In this document: positions 59,613 through 64,000 of the stretch, in pieces
Position numbering within the stretch: the first letter of the stretch is position 1
Layout of the letters: each line of letters opens with the position of its first letter
NCBI RefSeq assembly: GCF_040869045.1
Contig: NW_027136916.1
Coordinates: 682,001 to 746,000, forward strand
Direction: 5' to 3'
Source: Eurosta solidaginis
Taxonomy: Eukaryota > Arthropoda > Insecta > Diptera > Tephritidae
DNA: 64,000 nt
Made by a program: the position numbers and the translations under genes
The notes under the pieces: model-generated
Database searches by the model: none
The model's input: the letters and a program-made list of their open reading frames with translations, nothing else
What the model was told of the DNA's origin: nothing

Positions 59613-62600
59613 ATGCCTCTCAGTCCCCCAAAAATGTCCGAAACCGGGACAAAACCAAAAGGTGGCCCAAAGGAAGAAACGGCCAAGGAAAGGTCAACAT
59701 CCCCTCGCCGGAAATCCAAATCAGTTGACCCATCCGCGCAAAAGTTCATAGCGGAAAGTGACAATCTGATGAGATACTGTGCAAAATTCAACGAAGCACC
59801 GATTCAGGATCACACTGAATCGTATCTCATGATAAAGGACAAATCACTAGATGATTATTGGGCACGACTCCAATCGGTTTACGATCTGGTTTTTTCGAAA
59901 CCAGACGAAAGTTTCCCTGAAGGCTTCAAGAGTTCAGTGCAAGGCAAACAATGCGCCTGCCTTGATACGTATGAAGTGACTAAAGCAAAAACTGCCGATC
60001 AACTTTCATTGATCAAAATGATAGCAACGCCGAGTCCACCACCCCGCGTGGAACAACCCCCGGCTGAGGCAAATATTTACCTCAAGGTCCCAGCCTGCGA
60101 CACGGAGACCTTTTATGGTGGCTATGAAGAATGGCCCGCTTTTCGTGACATGTTCACAGCGGTGTACATTAACCACCCAAGGCTCTCCCGTGCTCAGAAA
60201 TTGTACCATCTCCGGTACAAAACGCAAGGCAAAGCCGGCTCCATCGTCAAACAATATGCGTTGAGCGATGATAACTTTGACCTTGCCTGGGAAGCTTTAC
60301 GGTCACGATACGAAAACAAGCGTATCTTGGTTGACAACCAGATAAAATCCTTACTGACTCTAGCCACTATTCCATCCGAAAATAGTGAGCAACTTCAGAA
60401 ATTGCAAAATACAATAAACAACTGCCTATCCGTCCTTCACTCCCAAGGAGTTACGACAGACAGTTGGGATCCGATTCTGGTGTACATTTGTTCATCAAAG
60501 CTCCCAGAAACAACCCTGTCACTTTGGGAAGAGTCTCTCTCTTCTCGAAGAGATTTACCCTCATGGTCACAAATGAACGACTTTCTCACCTCGAGATATG
60601 AAGTCGTTGAAAGGGTCAATAGGCTTCAACCAAGCAAACAAAAACCAGTCGCTCATCAAAATTCTACGCAAAACAGGTCCTTCAACAGGACGCAAACCCT
60701 TGTGGCAGAATCTAAAAAGGAAACTTGCCAATGTTGCAACTCCCCGCACCTTATTAGATTCTGTCCACGATTCAAACGAATGTCTGTGCAAAACCGGACA
60801 CAATTCATAAAACAAGCTAAGCTGTGTACAAACTGCCTTAGCAGCACTCATATCATCAATGAGTGCACGAGCAAGTGGTCATGTTCGACATATCATCAAC
60901 GGCATCACACGCTGTTGCATGCGAGCCTACAAGCTCAACGTTCCACCCCGCGAACGAATGCACCAAACATGCAGCACACAACTGCTGAGTCAACATCTCC
61001 CGTTCGACAAACGCAGAATAGCTCCGATTCTGGCGAGCTACCGTGTTGTTCAAAACACGCATCGGTTCAATCATTGCATGCAGCCAATGATAACCAAATT
61101 CTCCTTCCTACTGCTATGGTCGCAGTCGAACACGAAGGGGAATTATTTCAACTGAGAGCCCTTATTGATCAAGGCTCGGAAAGAACTTTCATTTCCTCGA
61201 AAGTGCAAAAACGGTTGAAACTTCCATTCCAACATTCAAAGTTCGAAATCTCTGGCATGGGTGGACAAGTCGTACAAAAGTCCTCCAAGCTTTGTCCTTT
61301 GACACTGGTTGCATCCAAGGCCATGAAAAGGATAAAGGCTCATGCCATTGTGTTGCCGCAACTGACAAAAAATCTACCAACATCCACCATTAGTCGCAAA
61401 ATCTGGCAGCAGTTGAAACTCCTTGAGCTCGCTGATCCCAGTTGCCACATACCGGGTCAGACTGACATGGTCATTGGCAGCGACATACTTCCACAAATTC
61501 TGCTGGAAGGTATAAAAAAGGTGTGCGGTAGCATACTTGCGCAACAAACCATTTTTGGTTGGATTCTCAGTGGTCCAATAACTGAAAATGTTGTGTCATT
61601 CTCGACACAAGTCCGAGCGTCAAACGAGACACTCAGTTCTCAACTGAGAAAATTTTGGGAAGAGGAGGAAATTCCACAACCTCCACAGATATCCCCCGAG
61701 GATCAAGCGTGTGAGCAGATATATGCAACAACCACGACACGTGCATCAAACGGTCGATACATTGTGCGACTTCCATTCAAGGAAGAGTTTCCTGAAAAAC
61801 TCTCCCTCGGCAAATCCCGCCCGGCTACTCTGCAGCAGTTTTTCAGCATGGAGCGATCGCTTCAGAAAAAGGGGGAGTTAGGTACAATGTACAACAATGT
61901 GTTGCAAGAATATCTCGACCTTGATCACATGGAATCTGCCGACCCATGCGAAATAACTTCGAATGGCAAGGTCTTCTCATTTTACTTGCCACATCATGCG
62001 GTAGTCAAACCAGATAAGGTCACCACCAAAGTTCGTGTGGTTTTCAACGCCTCTAAAAAATCTGGGTCAGGAAAATCCTTGAATGACGTGCTATACACTG
62101 GTCCAACTCTCCAACCAGATCTCATGCTACTAATTCTACAGTGGCGCATGCATAAGTATGTGTTCAATGGAGACATTGAAAAAATGTACCGTCAGATCCT
62201 TATACACGAGGACGACAAAGATTTTCAGCGAATCCTATTTCGCAAATCGGCCAACTCCAATATTAACGATTTCAATCTAAAAACGGTTACATCCGGCGTC
62301 AATTGTGCACCATATCTCGCTATCCGTACATTGCATCAACTATCCGATGACACGAAAGCAACACTCCCGTTGGCTGCAACAATTCTCAAGACGCAAACAT
62401 ATGTCGACGACATCCTATCCGGAAGTCATACCATCGATAACGCCACTGAATCACTCGTTCAAGTGATAAACGCCCTAAAATCAGCTGGTTTCATACTAAA
62501 GAAACTAACGGCTAATCACCCGGCCATATTAGAACAGTTTCCGAAGGAGGATCTTCTAGACTCCAACTTCTTGAAATTCGAGAGCACTTCCAATACCAAA

Positions 62601-63821
62601 ACTCTTGGCATTCGATGGAACGCGCTCACGGACAAATTTTCATACACCATTCTGCCGGAACACACCCAAAATGCGGTCACACAGCGACAAATTTTATCTT
62701 CTGTTGCAAAACTGTTTGACCCGGCAGGATGGCTGTCGCCAGTTATGATCCAGGCCAAGATGCTTCTCCAAGAAATCTGGCTGGATGGCAGCGATTGGGA
62801 TGAAAACGCCAAACCCGCAACATTATCAAAATGGCAACATTTCGCAGAAAATCTGCCAGCCATTTGCCACATCGAAATCCCTCGTTGGGTTAATGTCGTT
62901 CCAGGACAAGACACCCAAATCCACGGGTTCTGTGATGCCTCGGAAAAAGCATATTGCGCAGCGATTTACATCCGCACACATGTGGGCAACCAAATAAAAT
63001 CTTCTCTTTTGGTTGCGAAAGGCAAAGTTGCCCCCATAAAAACTGTAAGCTTACCCCGCTTAGAGCTATGTGGTGCAGTCCTACTCGCAAAACTGGCTTC
63101 AACTGTTCGAAAACAGCTCGACTTACAAGCATGCAACATATTCTTATGGTCAGATTCTGAGATTGTACTAGCCTGGCTAGAGAAATCTCCATCGACCTGG
63201 AAGACTTATGTGGCCAACCGTACCTCTCAAATTCGAGAATATCTTCCCAGCGGCACCTGGCGCCATGTATCTAGCCAAGACAACCCTGCTGATCTTGGCA
63301 CACGTGGTTGCAAGCCGCATGATTTGATAGGCTCTTCACTTTGGTGGCACGGACCACAATGGCTTTCTTGCCACGTTTCGGCATGGCCAAAGCCGAAAGC
63401 AGGTAGTGCTTCTCCACCCGAGAAACGCAAGGTCGAAGCATATCACGCACTCGAGGAAGAGGACGATATTCTCCAACGCTTCTCCTCATACTCTCGAGCT
63501 CTCCGTGTGATTGCATACGTGTTCGGCTTTGCGAACAATGCCTGCAGCAAATCCAAATCGGTGGCAACACATAATCCCCATCTGACGTACAAAGAGTTGC
63601 AACATGTGAAAACGCGGCTTGTGGCAATGGCAGTTGTATCTGGAGTTTTTACACCGCCTGCTTCTTCATGCAGAAATGCGGTTAATGCTCCAAATGGTGA
63701 GGCAAGAGTACTACGTACCAAAACTAAAGCCTCTTATAAAGAAATGCATTTTTCAGTGCAAATCTTGCACGCTTTTCAAACAGAAAACGCGCACGCAAAT
63801 AATGGCAGCTCTACCACCTGA
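59613..63821 (+). CDS. BEL/Pao retrotransposon gag-pol polyprotein (integrase broken off)
   Basis: I start at the ATG at 59613 ([10 protein letters not shown]). The frame gives about 1,400 residues. Gag has a basic Ser/Pro N-terminus, a DUF1759-like capsid region ([20 protein letters not shown], about 170-190) and two zinc knuckles ([13 protein letters not shown] and [14 protein letters not shown], about 372-418). Protease has [12 protein letters not shown] at about 516, a D-Q-G variant typical of BEL, and VIGSDIL near 620. Reverse transcriptase has [12 protein letters not shown] (Asp about 854) and QTYVDDIL (about 930). RNase H has [11 protein letters not shown] (about 1108), [21 protein letters not shown] (about 1181) and [10 protein letters not shown]. 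All catalytic residues look intact. From about 63650 the frame no longer matches the family and ends by chance at 63821, so the last ~55 residues are spurious. Confidence 0.9.
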   Translation: MPLSPPKMSETGTKPKGGPKEETAKERSTSPRRKSKSVDPSAQKFIAESDNLMRYCAKFNEAPIQDHTESYLMIKDKSLDDYWARLQSVYDLVFSKPDESFPEGFKSSVQGKQCACLDTYEVTKAKTADQLSLIKMIATPSPPPRVEQPPAEANIYLKVPACDTETFYGGYEEWPAFRDMFTAVYINHPRLSRAQKLYHLRYKTQGKAGSIVKQYALSDDNFDLAWEALRSRYENKRILVDNQIKSLLTLATIPSENSEQLQKLQNTINNCLSVLHSQGVTTDSWDPILVYICSSKLPETTLSLWEESLSSRRDLPSWSQMNDFLTSRYEVVERVNRLQPSKQKPVAHQNSTQNRSFNRTQTLVAESKKETCQCCNSPHLIRFCPRFKRMSVQNRTQFIKQAKLCTNCLSSTHIINECTSKWSCSTYHQRHHTLLHASLQAQRSTPRTNAPNMQHTTAESTSPVRQTQNSSDSGELPCCSKHASVQSLHAANDNQILLPTAMVAVEHEGELFQLRALIDQGSERTFISSKVQKRLKLPFQHSKFEISGMGGQVVQKSSKLCPLTLVASKAMKRIKAHAIVLPQLTKNLPTSTISRKIWQQLKLLELADPSCHIPGQTDMVIGSDILPQILLEGIKKVCGSILAQQTIFGWILSGPITENVVSFSTQVRASNETLSSQLRKFWEEEEIPQPPQISPEDQACEQIYATTTTRASNGRYIVRLPFKEEFPEKLSLGKSRPATLQQFFSMERSLQKKGELGTMYNNVLQEYLDLDHMESADPCEITSNGKVFSFYLPHHAVVKPDKVTTKVRVVFNASKKSGSGKSLNDVLYTGPTLQPDLMLLILQWRMHKYVFNGDIEKMYRQILIHEDDKDFQRILFRKSANSNINDFNLKTVTSGVNCAPYLAIRTLHQLSDDTKATLPLAATILKTQTYVDDILSGSHTIDNATESLVQVINALKSAGFILKKLTANHPAILEQFPKEDLLDSNFLKFESTSNTKTLGIRWNALTDKFSYTILPEHTQNAVTQRQILSSVAKLFDPAGWLSPVMIQAKMLLQEIWLDGSDWDENAKPATLSKWQHFAENLPAICHIEIPRWVNVVPGQDTQIHGFCDASEKAYCAAIYIRTHVGNQIKSSLLVAKGKVAPIKTVSLPRLELCGAVLLAKLASTVRKQLDLQACNIFLWSDSEIVLAWLEKSPSTWKTYVANRTSQIREYLPSGTWRHVSSQDNPADLGTRGCKPHDLIGSSLWWHGPQWLSCHVSAWPKPKAGSASPPEKRKVEAYHALEEEDDILQRFSSYSRALRVIAYVFGFANNACSKSKSVATHNPHLTYKELQHVKTRLVAMAVVSGVFTPPASSCRNAVNAPNGEARVLRTKTKASYKEMHFSVQILHAFQTENAHANNGSSTT

Positions 63822-63999
63822 GCGCTGCAATTTCTCACTCCCCTTTTCCACAACAGGAGTAGACTTTGCAGGTCCATTCCAAATAAAAGCATCGGTTCTG
63901 AGGTCGACCACTATCATAAAAGGGTACGTGGCTGTATTCGTCTGCTTTTCCACAAAGGCAGTACATCTCGAGCTATGCTCGGACCTTACTACTGAAGCA
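63658..63999 (+). pseudogene. BEL/Pao integrase fragment in shifted frame, runs off window
   Basis: Reading resumes in a different frame at [20 protein letters not shown], the start of the zinc-binding domain. CIFQCKSC (second half of the HHCC finger) follows, then the core with the first catalytic Asp in TGVDFAGPF (about 63848) and STKAVHLELCSDLTTEA at the window end. It stays open to 64000. The join with the upstream frame is out of phase, and the stretch normally lying between RNase H and the finger is absent. A small deletion is therefore the likely lesion. Without integrase in frame this copy could not move by itself. Confidence 0.8.
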
Positions 64000-64000
64000 T

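Overview
This window looks like TE-rich, AT-rich euchromatin of a higher dipteran, most likely a tephritid-type fruit fly. That reading is inference. It rests on the families seen: a BEL/Pao element, gypsy solo LTRs with a tRNA-Leu-type primer site, RNase H-bearing LINEs with CCTAACC or CAACAA tails, a tRNA-derived SINE, and a dispersed dipteran repeat with GGGCGTGGCACCGCCC and GTTCGGTTTCACCCGAAC hairpins. No host protein-coding gene can be supported. Most short open frames here are chance frames in repeats. All identifications and alignments were made by eye.

Layout. 1-8 kb: a short unrecognised reading frame, a young 5'-truncated RTE-like LINE with a perfect 14-bp target-site duplication (TSD), a minus-strand gypsy LTR with primer site and SAP-domain gag start, a decayed RNase H LINE, and long AT-rich spacers crowded with the motif TTTTAGTAC. 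8.37-22.93 kb: the outstanding feature, a 14.6-kb Foldback (FB)-like transposon. It has two inverted arms of 5.2 and 5.5 kb, built outside from about 25 and 27 copies of a ~157-bp unit carrying TAATTGGTCA 10-mers, and flanked by the 9-bp duplication CCTGGACAC inside a tandemly repeated host sequence. Its 3.9-kb centre has no transposase but holds nested MITEs. 24-27.3 kb: a decayed gypsy pol split by a LINE.

27.8-48.4 kb: three further relatives of the first LTR, all in the same orientation; hundreds of GGATAA hexamers (30.2-33.9 kb) with higher-order repeats and a 2.18-kb tandem duplication; a LINE with an internal deletion; several degenerate minisatellites (38.3, 43.5-45.9 and 47.2-47.9 kb). 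48.6-56.3 kb: an intact tRNA-derived SINE with a 14-bp TSD plus three fragments, two minus-strand LINE fragments, a second RTE-like copy, and a dispersed repeat split by the SINE. 59.6-64 kb: a BEL/Pao gag-pol polyprotein, open from gag through RNase H, then broken by a frame change at the start of integrase, and running off the window.

The genes do not form a cellular pathway. They are layers of nested insertions: LINE in gypsy, SINE in dispersed repeat, MITE in MITE in foldback, and retroposon in foldback arm. The order of insertion can be read from the TSDs.
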